Shown here: piece after piece, positions 1 to 7,975 of the stretch
Position numbering within the stretch: the stretch's first letter is position 1
Layout: each line of letters begins with the position of its first letter
Assembly (NCBI GenBank): GCA_017621155.1
Contig: JAGATP010000016.1
Coordinates: 1-64,000, forward strand
Source: Clostridia bacterium
GTDB taxonomy: Bacteria > Bacillota > Clostridia > Christensenellales > Borkfalkiaceae
DNA: 64,000 nucleotides
Direction of reading: 5' to 3'
Made by a program: the position numbers and the translations under genes
The notes under the pieces: model-generated
What the model was told of the DNA's origin: nothing
The model's database searches: none
The model's input: the letters and a program-made list of their open reading frames with translations, nothing else

Positions 1-232
1 AAAACTTTTAACACTTATGAAAAGGAGGACAGGAAAAACGGATGAAAATTTGATTCCCTCCAACGAACGGCAGACGGAGGTTAAATAAGTTCGTAAAAGT
101 TTTACAGAAAAGAGAAATGGGGGATTAGAAGAGCATTTTACAGGAGAACTTCTGTTTTTCTTTTAGGAAGTACGGGAAGGGGAAATTCTTTTTGTGCTTT
201 GAAGCCACATATTAGGAGCAAATGAAAAAAAT
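1..232. other. Upstream region of the first GH3 gene
   Basis: I see no convincing gene here. The palindrome GTAAAAGTTTTAC at 93-105 could be an operator. AGGAG at 214-218 is followed by an ATG at 222 that opens a 13-codon out-of-frame ORF ending in TAA at 261, overlapping the GH3 start at 233. Neither ATG has ideal spacing from AGGAG (3 and 14 nt), so the start of the GH3 gene is less certain than its reading frame. Confidence 0.4.
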
Positions 233-3200
233 ATGTTTCGAAAAAAATTATGGAGAGGAATAACGTCAGTTCTTTCTTTTCTTTTGGTTTTGTTGATCGG
301 GGGAACTGCCATAGCCATGGAATGGGCTGCGGTCATCAACGAATATTTAAATGTTTCCACAAGTAAAATTATTCCCGCCGAGGGAGATACGACGGATACG
401 CAGTACTTTAAGAGCGAGTTCGGCGAATTTACCGAGGCGAATCAGAAAAAATTAATCGAAGCGTCCTGGGAACAGAACGTAAACGAGATCGCGGAAGGCG
501 CGGTGCTCATGAGAAACGAGCATAACGCATTGCCTTTGGCAAAAAATTCAAGGGTATCCCTTTTCGGTCATGCGACCGTTGATCCCATGTATCGCGGCGT
601 CTCCGCGGGAAGCCGTGAGATTGCAGGGTACATGCCTACGCTGTTCGACGCAATGCGCGATGACGGATTCGGCGTAAACGAAAAGCTTTACAATACCTTA
701 AAAGCTTCCGGAACGGTGCGCGGCGCTCCCGACCCTTGGGGCGTATGGACGTACGGAAGTGCCCTTCATTCGGAAGATCCCATTTCCGTCTATACCGACG
801 AAGTGAGAAAGTCCTGGGCTGAAGATTATCAGGACGCCGCGATTCTTTCTCTCGTTCGTATGGGCGGCGAGCACGAAGATATGAATATCTACGATATGCT
901 CGAGTATACTGATCAGGAAAGGGATTACATTCATCGTAACGAGACCAAAGAGGGAAGAGTGAGCGCACTCTCGCTTATCCCCGAAGAGAAGGATCTTCTC
1001 GAAATGCTCAAGGAAGAGAAGAAAGCCGGAAGACTCAAGAAAATCATCGTCGTTTTGAATACTTCGAGCCAGATGGAAGTCAATTGGCTTGATGAGTACG
1101 ACGTAGACGCATGCATCTTCACCGGTGCGTACGGCGCACAGGGAACGAGGGGACTTTCGAAGATTTTGTCGGGCGAAGTCAATCCTTCCGGACACTTGGT
1201 CGATACATATGCAAAGAGCTCTGTTTCCGCTCCTTCCGTCGTGAACTTTGGCGAAAACACCTCGATTTACGAAAACTATCAGCAGATCGAAGAAATCAAT
1301 CAGGAAGGTCTCACGGGAGAATCTTCGGGATTGAGCACGGGAAGCTATTTCACCTTCCAGGCTGAGAGCATTTATATCGGTTACAAGTATTACGAGACCA
1401 GATATGAAGATTACATTCTCGGCAACGGCAAGGCGAACAGCGCAAAGGGCGCGTCCTTCGGCGCTTCGGAATGGAAGTACGAAAATGAAATTACCTATCC
1501 TATCGGACACGGACTTTCTTACACGAACTTCACGCAGAAGCTCAACGGCGTTACTTACGACGCGAAGAATGACGTTTACGTCGCCGAAGTCACCGTAAAG
1601 AACACCGGAAACGTAGCCGGAAAGAGCGTTGCGCAGATCTATGCACAGACGCCTTACGGCGAATATGAAAAGAAGAACAAGGTCGAAAAATCCTCCGTCC
1701 AGCTCGTCGGATTCGGAAAAACGGATCTCCTCAATCCCGGACAGGAACAGACCTTGACCATCGAAGCAGAGCGTTATCTCATGGCGTCCTACGATTACGT
1801 CAACGCCAAGGGATACATTCTCAGCGACGGCGACTATTACCTCGCACTCGGCGACAATGCGCACGACGCATTGAACAACATCATCGCCGCGAAGAAACCC
1901 GGCGTCAGCGGACTCGTCAATTTCGACGGAACTTCCGCTTCGGGAGATACCGCTAAAGTTTACAAATTCACGCAGACCTTCGATAAGGATGCATATAAGC
2001 TCTCCTCGAACGGCGTGGTTGTCACCAACCGTTTCGACGATTGCGATTTGAATTACTGGGTAGACGGCGCGGGAACGTACCTTTCGAGAAGCGATTGGGA
2101 TGCAACCTATCCCGTATCGACCCCGAAGGTCACAGCCAATATGGAGATGATCAAACTCCTGAAGGGCGATTATTACGAGAAGCCCGCCGACGCTCCTACC
2201 GTAGCGGAAGCGACGAAGGACTTCGGAAAGGATCAAGGCATCAAGTTTATCGATATGAAGGACGTTACTTGGGAAGACGACGTCATGTGGACGAAGTTCC
2301 TGAAGCAGATGACCTTGGATGAACTTCTCACCACCGTACAGTGCCGTGGCGGCAGACAGCCCGTTGAATCGGTTGCTCTGCCTCAGACGAAAGTCGGCGA
2401 CGGCTGCGACGGTATCGGCGCGAGATTCCCGTTTGCTTACGAAGATACGACCGGCAAATGGGGCAGCGGAAAGATCGAAGCGGGCAAAATGCCCACGACG
2501 CGTTATGCAAGCAAGACAACCCTTACTTGCACCTTCAACAGAGACCTGTATGCACGCCGCGGCGCGCTCATGGGTGAAGATGGACTGTGGACGGGATGCA
2601 CCGAAGTCTGGGGCGTAGGCGGCGACCTTCACCGCAACGCATTCGGCGGAAGAGCGTTCGAGTACATGTCCGAAGATGCGAATATGGCTTATATGGCGGC
2701 AATTCCCGAAGTTCTTGCAATGGAAGCAAAGGGTATGCTTGCGGGCATCAAGCACTTTGCAGGAAACGATCAGGAATGGCAGCGTGCAGGTATTTCTACC
2801 TTCTTCAACGAGCAGGCGTTCCGTGAGGGCTCTTTGAGAGCATTCGAGGGAGCGATCAGAGTTGCGAAGTGTAAGTCCTTAATGCAGGCGTTCAACCGCA
2901 TCGGCTTGAGATACGCGGCTTCCTGCCCCGCTCTGAACGTCGACGTTTGCGACAACGAATGGGGATTCCGCGGTCATAAGGAAACGGACTCCACCGGTAA
3001 CTCCGCAGTCGGATATCTGTCCCATTACGTCACGCAGCTCTCTTCCGGTACGGATACCTTCTGCTACAACCAGAATACGGCAAAGCCCAAGATTCTCGAT
3101 TACCTCAACAGCTCGGACGATGGAAGCTACGTGCAGTACATTCTCGGCGCTGCAAAGCACTTCTATTATGCGATGAGCCGCAGCAATGCCATTAACGGTC

Positions 3201-3349
3201 TCAGCTCGAACAGCGTCGTCATTCAGGTAACGCCTTGGTGGCAGACTGCACTCTACGTATCTATCGCGGTCGCTTCGCTGCTTACGCTCGGCGGAGCTGC
3301 CATGATCGTGGTATCGAGTCGGAAAGAAAACGCGGAAAGCGCGAAATAA
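233..3349 (+). CDS. Circularly permuted GH3 glycoside hydrolase, membrane anchored at both ends
   Basis: A 1038-residue beta-glucosidase/beta-xylosidase-type enzyme. An N-terminal membrane helix (about residues 8-30) is followed by the GH3 C-terminal alpha/beta-sandwich domain (motif EGAVLMRNEHNALPL near residue 85), a fibronectin-III-like domain (about 430-530), and only then the GH3 N-terminal barrel (about 680-960). A second membrane helix lies at about 1003-1027. This is the reverse of the usual domain order, an arrangement known in some Ruminococcus and Butyrivibrio GH3 enzymes. Catalytic landmarks are kept: KH at 840-841 and the presumed nucleophile Asp919 in ETDSTG. The body is probably extracellular. 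Two paralogs lie at 34519 and 46221; this copy lacks the repeat-array promoter found in front of those two. The substrate cannot be told from sequence. Confidence 0.88.
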   Translation: MFRKKLWRGITSVLSFLLVLLIGGTAIAMEWAAVINEYLNVSTSKIIPAEGDTTDTQYFKSEFGEFTEANQKKLIEASWEQNVNEIAEGAVLMRNEHNALPLAKNSRVSLFGHATVDPMYRGVSAGSREIAGYMPTLFDAMRDDGFGVNEKLYNTLKASGTVRGAPDPWGVWTYGSALHSEDPISVYTDEVRKSWAEDYQDAAILSLVRMGGEHEDMNIYDMLEYTDQERDYIHRNETKEGRVSALSLIPEEKDLLEMLKEEKKAGRLKKIIVVLNTSSQMEVNWLDEYDVDACIFTGAYGAQGTRGLSKILSGEVNPSGHLVDTYAKSSVSAPSVVNFGENTSIYENYQQIEEINQEGLTGESSGLSTGSYFTFQAESIYIGYKYYETRYEDYILGNGKANSAKGASFGASEWKYENEITYPIGHGLSYTNFTQKLNGVTYDAKNDVYVAEVTVKNTGNVAGKSVAQIYAQTPYGEYEKKNKVEKSSVQLVGFGKTDLLNPGQEQTLTIEAERYLMASYDYVNAKGYILSDGDYYLALGDNAHDALNNIIAAKKPGVSGLVNFDGTSASGDTAKVYKFTQTFDKDAYKLSSNGVVVTNRFDDCDLNYWVDGAGTYLSRSDWDATYPVSTPKVTANMEMIKLLKGDYYEKPADAPTVAEATKDFGKDQGIKFIDMKDVTWEDDVMWTKFLKQMTLDELLTTVQCRGGRQPVESVALPQTKVGDGCDGIGARFPFAYEDTTGKWGSGKIEAGKMPTTRYASKTTLTCTFNRDLYARRGALMGEDGLWTGCTEVWGVGGDLHRNAFGGRAFEYMSEDANMAYMAAIPEVLAMEAKGMLAGIKHFAGNDQEWQRAGISTFFNEQAFREGSLRAFEGAIRVAKCKSLMQAFNRIGLRYAASCPALNVDVCDNEWGFRGHKETDSTGNSAVGYLSHYVTQLSSGTDTFCYNQNTAKPKILDYLNSSDDGSYVQYILGAAKHFYYAMSRSNAINGLSSNSVVIQVTPWWQTALYVSIAVASLLTLGGAAMIVVSSRKENAESAK

Positions 3350-3364
3350 ACGGAGGAAATGAAT

Positions 3365-3769
3365 ATGAATATAAAAGAAAAATCCGTAGGTTTTTATCTT
3401 GGCGCATTTTCTGCTCTCGTCATGGCGGTGATGACCGTTGTTTATCTGGTCTTTTCCATCGGATCGAACAGCTTCAACGGCGGAATCCTTGCCTGCCTGC
3501 TCATCGGAATCGTTTGCTTCGTAGCCTTGTTCTTCTACAAGGGCTTTGGGGCTGATTTCCTCGGAATTGTCGCAGTTGGTTGCTTTACGGGCGCTCTGGT
3601 CATGTTCCTCGGCGACTCCGTATGCGACTTTGCGGACTTCATCGTCAAGATTCAGCTCTTTGGCAATATGGACAACGCGATTCCCCGCTTTACGATCGCT
3701 GTCTTTATGTTGATCAGCGTTCTTACGGGCATCGTGAGCTGTTTCTTAAAGCAGGAAAAGAACAACTAA
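3365..3769 (+). CDS. Small polytopic membrane protein, GH3 partner
   Basis: A protein of about 134 residues with four predicted hydrophobic segments and almost no soluble part. I do not recognise the family. The start is placed at the second ATG (3365) because GGAGG at 3352-3356 is 8 nt upstream, whereas an ATG at 3359 would leave only 2 nt. It begins 15 nt after the GH3 stop codon and ends before a strong terminator, so the two genes form one transcript. Another GH3 gene in the window (34519) is also paired with an unrelated-looking polytopic membrane protein. A role in placing or stabilising the anchored hydrolase is conceivable but only inferred. Confidence 0.75.
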   Translation: MNIKEKSVGFYLGAFSALVMAVMTVVYLVFSIGSNSFNGGILACLLIGIVCFVALFFYKGFGADFLGIVAVGCFTGALVMFLGDSVCDFADFIVKIQLFGNMDNAIPRFTIAVFMLISVLTGIVSCFLKQEKNN

Positions 3770-3803
3770 AAAAGTCTTATCCGCTGAAATGCGGAGAAAG
3801 CGT

Positions 3804-3836
3804 ACGGTCGGGCGATCAGCCCGACCGTATTTTTTG
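3804..3836 (+). terminator. Intrinsic terminator after the GH3-membrane protein pair
   Basis: A perfect 10-bp stem (3804-3813 with 3819-3828) with a 5-nt loop is followed by a run of T. Confidence 0.9.
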
Positions 3837-3971
3837 TGCGAAAGAGCTCTCGAACTCTCATTCGGCGGGAGGGGAGAAAGGCACTGAACTGTGAAAATAA
3901 GAGCGGAATCGACAAAGCGCGATAAAAATTTCAGCCTCGGGCATGGTATGATTTTGCCGAGGTGTTATATT

Positions 3972-4310
3972 ATGAGTGATATGCTTTTATTGGACAGACG
4001 CACACAGACGATTGTAGAGGAATCCGTTCCCGAAGAGGAAATTCTCGATCGCCTGGTGCGCTTTTTCTCTGTCTTTTCGGATTCTACCAGACTGAAAATT
4101 TTGTCCGCACTCTCCATCTCGGAGCTCTGCGTGACCGATCTTTCCCGCGTATTGAACATGAACCAGACGACCGTCTCCCATCAGCTTCGCTTCTTGAAGG
4201 GGAACGGAATCGTCAAGACGGAGCGGCACGGAAAAATCATCTTTTACCGCCTTTCGAGCGACATCGTCAACGAGGTGCTCTTAAGCGCCATCGATTTTTT
4301 GGGATATTGA
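3972..4310 (+). CDS. ArsR/SmtB-type winged-helix transcriptional regulator
   Basis: A 112-residue DNA-binding protein whose core motifs (FSDSTRLKILSAL, then a helix-turn-helix with TTVSHQLRFLKGNGIV, then a beta-wing with HGKIIFYRL) are typical of the ArsR family. The frame is open upstream to 3891, but I start at 3972 because GAGGTG (3959-3964) lies just before it. The metal-binding ELCxC motif of classical metal sensors appears as SELCVTDL, with only one cysteine, so the effector may not be a metal. An inverted repeat, CCTCGG (3935-3940) and CCGAGG (3957-3962), spans a TATGAT -10-like element and the ribosome-binding site. It may be an autoregulatory operator. There is no obvious adjacent target gene. 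Confidence 0.85.
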   Translation: MSDMLLLDRRTQTIVEESVPEEEILDRLVRFFSVFSDSTRLKILSALSISELCVTDLSRVLNMNQTTVSHQLRFLKGNGIVKTERHGKIIFYRLSSDIVNEVLLSAIDFLGY

Positions 4311-4329
4311 GGAAATTCTTGTAATCTCC

Positions 4330-4358
4330 TTGCAAAAACCGACGCTTTGCGGTATAAT
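4330..4358 (+). promoter_or_regulatory. uvrC promoter, near-leaderless
   Basis: TTGCAA (4330-4335), 17-bp spacer, TATAAT (4353-4358). The uvrC ATG is at 4367, so the expected transcript begins within a few bases of the start codon, and no Shine-Dalgarno sequence is present. Confidence 0.8.
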
Positions 4359-4366
4359 AAAGCCGT

Positions 4367-6175
4367 ATGAACGTCATTCGGGAAAAACTGAAGCTCCTGC
4401 CCGACACGCCGGGCGTCTACATCATGCTCGATCATGAGGGGACGGTCATTTACGTCGGGAAAGCGAGAGTACTCAAAAACAGGGTACGGCAATACTTTCA
4501 TTCCTCGGCAAAGCCCGAAAAGGTTGCGGCAATGGTCTCCAATATTGCCGACTTTTACTACATCATCACCAAGACGGAGATCGACGCGCTCGCGCTGGAA
4601 AACAACCTCATCAAAAAGTACAAGCCGAAGTACAACATTCTCTTAAAAGACGACAAGACGTATCCCTACATCAAAGTTTATACCAAAGAGGACTTTCCTC
4701 ACTTTGCGATTACGAGAAAGATCACCAAGGACGGGAAGTATTTCGGGCCGTTTATGGGGGGGATCAGCTGCAAAGACCTCTTGGAAATTGTATCCATGAC
4801 GTACAACGTGCGCCTCTGTCAGACGGCGATTACATCCACCCCCAAAAAGCCCTGCCTCAACTTTCACATTCATCGCTGTCCCGCTCCCTGCGCCCTTCTC
4901 ATTTCCAAGGAGGACTACGCAAAGTCCGTACAGAGCGCCATGCGCTTTTTAAGCGGCGACTATGAGGAAGTAGAGGAGCTCTTAACGCAGAAGATGCGCT
5001 ATTTTGCCGAGCGGGAGGAGTTCGAGCTTGCGCTCTCCTATCGGGACAAGCTCGCCATGCTTTCCAAGCTCAAGCTCAAGCGAATCACTTCCATCAATCG
5101 CGACATCAACGCCGACGTCATCGCCTATGCGGGCAATCACCTTTACTCGGCGGTCAACGTGCTCATCGTGCGGGGCGGAATCATGCAGGGCGGGGCGCAT
5201 TTCGCCTTAGAGGACGCCTCCTTTTCCGAAGCGGACGCCCTTTCCGCCTTTCTCATTCAGTACTACTCCCACCACGAAATTCCCGAGGAGATCATCGTCG
5301 AGGACTATTGCGAGACGGAGCTCGTGCAGGCATTTTTCAAGGAACACCGCAAAAAGAACGCGACGATTACGATCGCCAAGCAGGGCGTCAAAAGGGAACT
5401 TCTCAATATGGCACAGCGGAATGCCGAGGACTATCTCGGCAAATCCGTCGAAAAGATTCGCCATAAGGACGACATGACCAAGAAGGCTTGCGAGCGGTTA
5501 AAAGAACTTCTCGGACTTCGGAAGTATCCCAAGCGCATGGAGTGCTACGATATTTCCAACATCAGCGGCGTGGACAAGGTCGGCTCGATGGTCGTCTTTA
5601 CGGACGGAGAGGCGGACAAGGTCGAATACAGACGGTTCAAAATCAAGACGGTAGAAGGGGCGAACGACTTTGCTTCCCTGCAAGAAGTGCTCTCCCGTCG
5701 CCTTTCCAAGCTCGGCACGGAGGAAGAGGAACGCTTTATGAGGCCCGATCTTATCGTCATCGACGGCGGCAAAGGGCAGCTCTCCGCCGTGAAGGAAAGC
5801 TTCGATCGGCTGGGGATTACGGACATCGACCTTATCTCTCTCGCAAAGCAGGAAGAGGAGGTCTTCGTCCTGCATTCCGACGAGCCCATTCGCCTCGAAC
5901 GGAGGGACTATGCCCTTCGGCTCTTGCAGCGCATTCGCGACGAGTCCCACCGCTTTGCCATCACCTATTTCCGCAACCTGCATTCCAAGCGCAACCTCGA
6001 ATCGATTTTAAACGAAGTCGACGGAATCGGCAAGAAGAAGAGAATCGCCCTTTTAAATTCCTTCGGCACGATTGACAAGATCATGAAGGCTTCCAAGGAA
6101 GAGCTCATGAAGACGGAGGGAATCGGGGAAGAGCTTGCCGAAAAAATAGCAAAATACTTTAAGGAAAACTTATGA
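4367..6175 (+). CDS. uvrC: UvrABC excinuclease subunit C
   Basis: This 602-residue protein makes the dual incisions of nucleotide excision repair with UvrB. The order of domains is standard: GIY-YIG nuclease at the N terminus (TPGVYIMLDHEGTVIYVGKA), a UVR/UvrB-binding helix pair around residues 185-225, the RNase H-like 5'-incision domain (MECYDISNISG onward, about 390-520), and a C-terminal helix-hairpin-helix pair (VDGIGKKKR and TEGIGEELAEKIA). Length is normal for the family. It is the first gene of a run that continues with a HAD phosphatase and hprK through ATGA stop-start overlaps, so the three are probably co-translated. Its mRNA looks leaderless. Confidence 0.97.
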   Translation: MNVIREKLKLLPDTPGVYIMLDHEGTVIYVGKARVLKNRVRQYFHSSAKPEKVAAMVSNIADFYYIITKTEIDALALENNLIKKYKPKYNILLKDDKTYPYIKVYTKEDFPHFAITRKITKDGKYFGPFMGGISCKDLLEIVSMTYNVRLCQTAITSTPKKPCLNFHIHRCPAPCALLISKEDYAKSVQSAMRFLSGDYEEVEELLTQKMRYFAEREEFELALSYRDKLAMLSKLKLKRITSINRDINADVIAYAGNHLYSAVNVLIVRGGIMQGGAHFALEDASFSEADALSAFLIQYYSHHEIPEEIIVEDYCETELVQAFFKEHRKKNATITIAKQGVKRELLNMAQRNAEDYLGKSVEKIRHKDDMTKKACERLKELLGLRKYPKRMECYDISNISGVDKVGSMVVFTDGEADKVEYRRFKIKTVEGANDFASLQEVLSRRLSKLGTEEEERFMRPDLIVIDGGKGQLSAVKESFDRLGITDIDLISLAKQEEEVFVLHSDEPIRLERRDYALRLLQRIRDESHRFAITYFRNLHSKRNLESILNEVDGIGKKKRIALLNSFGTIDKIMKASKEELMKTEGIGEELAEKIAKYFKENL

Positions 6176-6990
6176 ATTACGATCTGATTGTCTCCGATTT
6201 TGACGGGACGCTTCGCCGCGACGACGGCTCGGTCGGAGAGCGCACGCAAAGGGCGATTGCAAACTTTACGGCAAAAGGGGGAATTTTCACCGTCTGCACG
6301 GGTCGCATGACTTCCTCCGTGTTGCCCATCGCCAGGAAGCTCGGCTTAAAAGGCCCTGTCGTCTCCTTTCAGGGGAGCACCATTGCCGATATCGAAACGG
6401 GAAAAATCCTGTTTGAACATGCCTTTCCGTTTGAGGACGCCCTCTTCGTCCTGGAAACGATGGAGTCCCTCGGCTATCGCGTGCATTTTTACTCCCCGAC
6501 GGAGTTCTACACCAATTACGAAGGGGAAGAGCTTTCTTGGTACGAATCCGTCGTCGGTGTCAAGGGCAAGCGCATTTCCCACCTTTCTTCCTTTTTGCGG
6601 GAGCACCCCATGCCGATCATCAAAATTCTGACGATGGTCAGGGCGGAGGATAAGCTCCATGTCTTTGAAACGCTGAAGGAAAAGCTCGGGGCGAAATATT
6701 ATGTGACTTACAGTGCGGCGTGCCTTGTCGAGGTGGCGCTTTCGGGTTGCGACAAGGGGACGGCTGTCAAGTTTTTGGCTGATTACTATCACATTCCCCT
6801 CGAAAAGACGATGTCCTTCGGGGACAATTTCAACGACGTGCCGATGATTTTAGCGGCGGGGTTGGGCGTTGCGGTTGCCAACGCGGCGGATTCCCTCAAG
6901 GAAGTCGCGCCCCTCGTGTCCGAGTATACGAACAACGAGGACGCGGTGGGAAGGACGATTGAGGAGTATGTACGGGAGGAAACACGATGA
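6172..6990 (+). CDS. HAD superfamily hydrolase, Cof-type
   Basis: A 272-residue phosphatase of the Cof/YidA branch of the haloacid dehalogenase superfamily. Motif I is DFDGTLRRDD at the N terminus, with the nucleophile being the first Asp. Motif IV is GDNFNDVPMI near residue 222. The middle section is the alpha/beta cap typical of sugar-phosphate and flavin-type phosphatases, but the substrate cannot be assigned. The start ATG overlaps the uvrC stop (ATGA), and the stop overlaps the hprK start the same way, indicating translational coupling. Confidence 0.9.
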   Translation: MNYDLIVSDFDGTLRRDDGSVGERTQRAIANFTAKGGIFTVCTGRMTSSVLPIARKLGLKGPVVSFQGSTIADIETGKILFEHAFPFEDALFVLETMESLGYRVHFYSPTEFYTNYEGEELSWYESVVGVKGKRISHLSSFLREHPMPIIKILTMVRAEDKLHVFETLKEKLGAKYYVTYSAACLVEVALSGCDKGTAVKFLADYYHIPLEKTMSFGDNFNDVPMILAAGLGVAVANAADSLKEVAPLVSEYTNNEDAVGRTIEEYVREETR

Positions 6991-7907
6991 ACGAACAAAA
7001 CAGCGTGACGATCGAGGCGGAGGCCTTCGCTTCGGAATTGAATTTTGAAATTGTCTATGCGGGGCGGGGAAGCTTTCAGGTCTCGGATATGAGCGTCTAT
7101 CGTCCCGGCTTGCAGCTTGCGGGCTTTTACAATTTTTTCGACCCCGAGCGGATTATCCTCATCGGGCTTGCGGAATACGAGTATTTAAGAAGCTTCTCCT
7201 CTGAGGAACGCTCGGAAAAGCTCCAAAAGCTCTGTTCTTTCGGAGAAATCCCGGCAATCGTCATCTGCCGCGATTTGCCCGTCATGCACGAGCTTGTCGA
7301 ACAGGTGCGCGCTTTTCGGATTCCCGTCTTTCGCAGTTCGCGGGCGACGATGGCGGTCTCCACGGAGCTTACCCTCTATCTCAATAAATTGCTTGCGCTG
7401 AGTTCCACCCTGCACGGCACGCTTATGGAAGTGTTCGGCGTCGGCGTCTTGCTGACGGGGCACAACGGAATCGGCAAGAGCGAGACTGCCATGGAGCTCG
7501 TCAAGCGAGGGCATCGGTTGGTTGCAGACGATAACGTCTTGGTCAAGAGCGTTTCTAATCAGCTCATCGGCTCTTCTCCCGATCCCATTCGCTATTTTTT
7601 GGAGATTCGAGGCATCGGCATCATCAACGTCCGAAGCATGTACGGCTCGGGCTCCGTCTTGCGGGAAAAGAGCGTCGATCTCGTCATCGAGCTTGCAGAA
7701 TGGTCGGATCGGGAAGAATACGACAGGCTCGGCACCGATCGCAAGTGCGAGGAAATTCTCGGCACGCGGGTCGATAAGTACGTCGTTCCGGTCAGACCGG
7801 GGCGGAATCTCGCCATCATCGTCGAGATCGCCGCAAGGGAGCACCTTCTCAAGGAAATGGGCTACGATGCGGCGCAGGAACTCATTTCCAAGACAACGGG
7901 AAAATAA
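6987..7907 (+). CDS. hprK: HPr kinase/phosphorylase
   Basis: A 306-residue bifunctional enzyme that phosphorylates and dephosphorylates HPr on its regulatory serine (Ser46 in the Bacillus protein), feeding carbon catabolite control. The N-terminal half is the variable domain. The C-terminal catalytic domain has the P-loop GHNGIGKSETAMELV (about residues 154-168) and the family signature EIRGIGIINVRSMYG (about 205-219). GGAGG lies 7 nt upstream of the ATG, which overlaps the stop of the HAD gene. Its presence implies a PTS-linked catabolite repression system, which fits the GH3 enzymes and the sugar-phosphate kinases elsewhere in the window. Confidence 0.96.
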   Translation: MNEQNSVTIEAEAFASELNFEIVYAGRGSFQVSDMSVYRPGLQLAGFYNFFDPERIILIGLAEYEYLRSFSSEERSEKLQKLCSFGEIPAIVICRDLPVMHELVEQVRAFRIPVFRSSRATMAVSTELTLYLNKLLALSSTLHGTLMEVFGVGVLLTGHNGIGKSETAMELVKRGHRLVADDNVLVKSVSNQLIGSSPDPIRYFLEIRGIGIINVRSMYGSGSVLREKSVDLVIELAEWSDREEYDRLGTDRKCEEILGTRVDKYVVPVRPGRNLAIIVEIAAREHLLKEMGYDAAQELISKTTGK

Positions 7908-7940
7908 TCGAAGCGGAACGATTCTGTCGTTCCGTTTTTC

Positions 7941-7969
7941 TTGCTTAATCGTGCTTTTTGTGTTAAAAT
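7941..7969 (+). promoter_or_regulatory. Promoter of the U32 gene, leaderless
   Basis: TTGCTT (7941-7946), 17-bp spacer, TAAAAT (7964-7969). The start codon is at 7976, where the transcription start would fall; no ribosome-binding site precedes it. Confidence 0.7.
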
Positions 7970-7975
7970 AGAATT

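Noticed and set aside
698..2755. A 685-codon open frame on the minus strand
   Set aside because: It is antisense to the first GH3 gene, whose catalytic motifs and domain order are clear. The antisense protein has no recognisable family pattern and no start signals.
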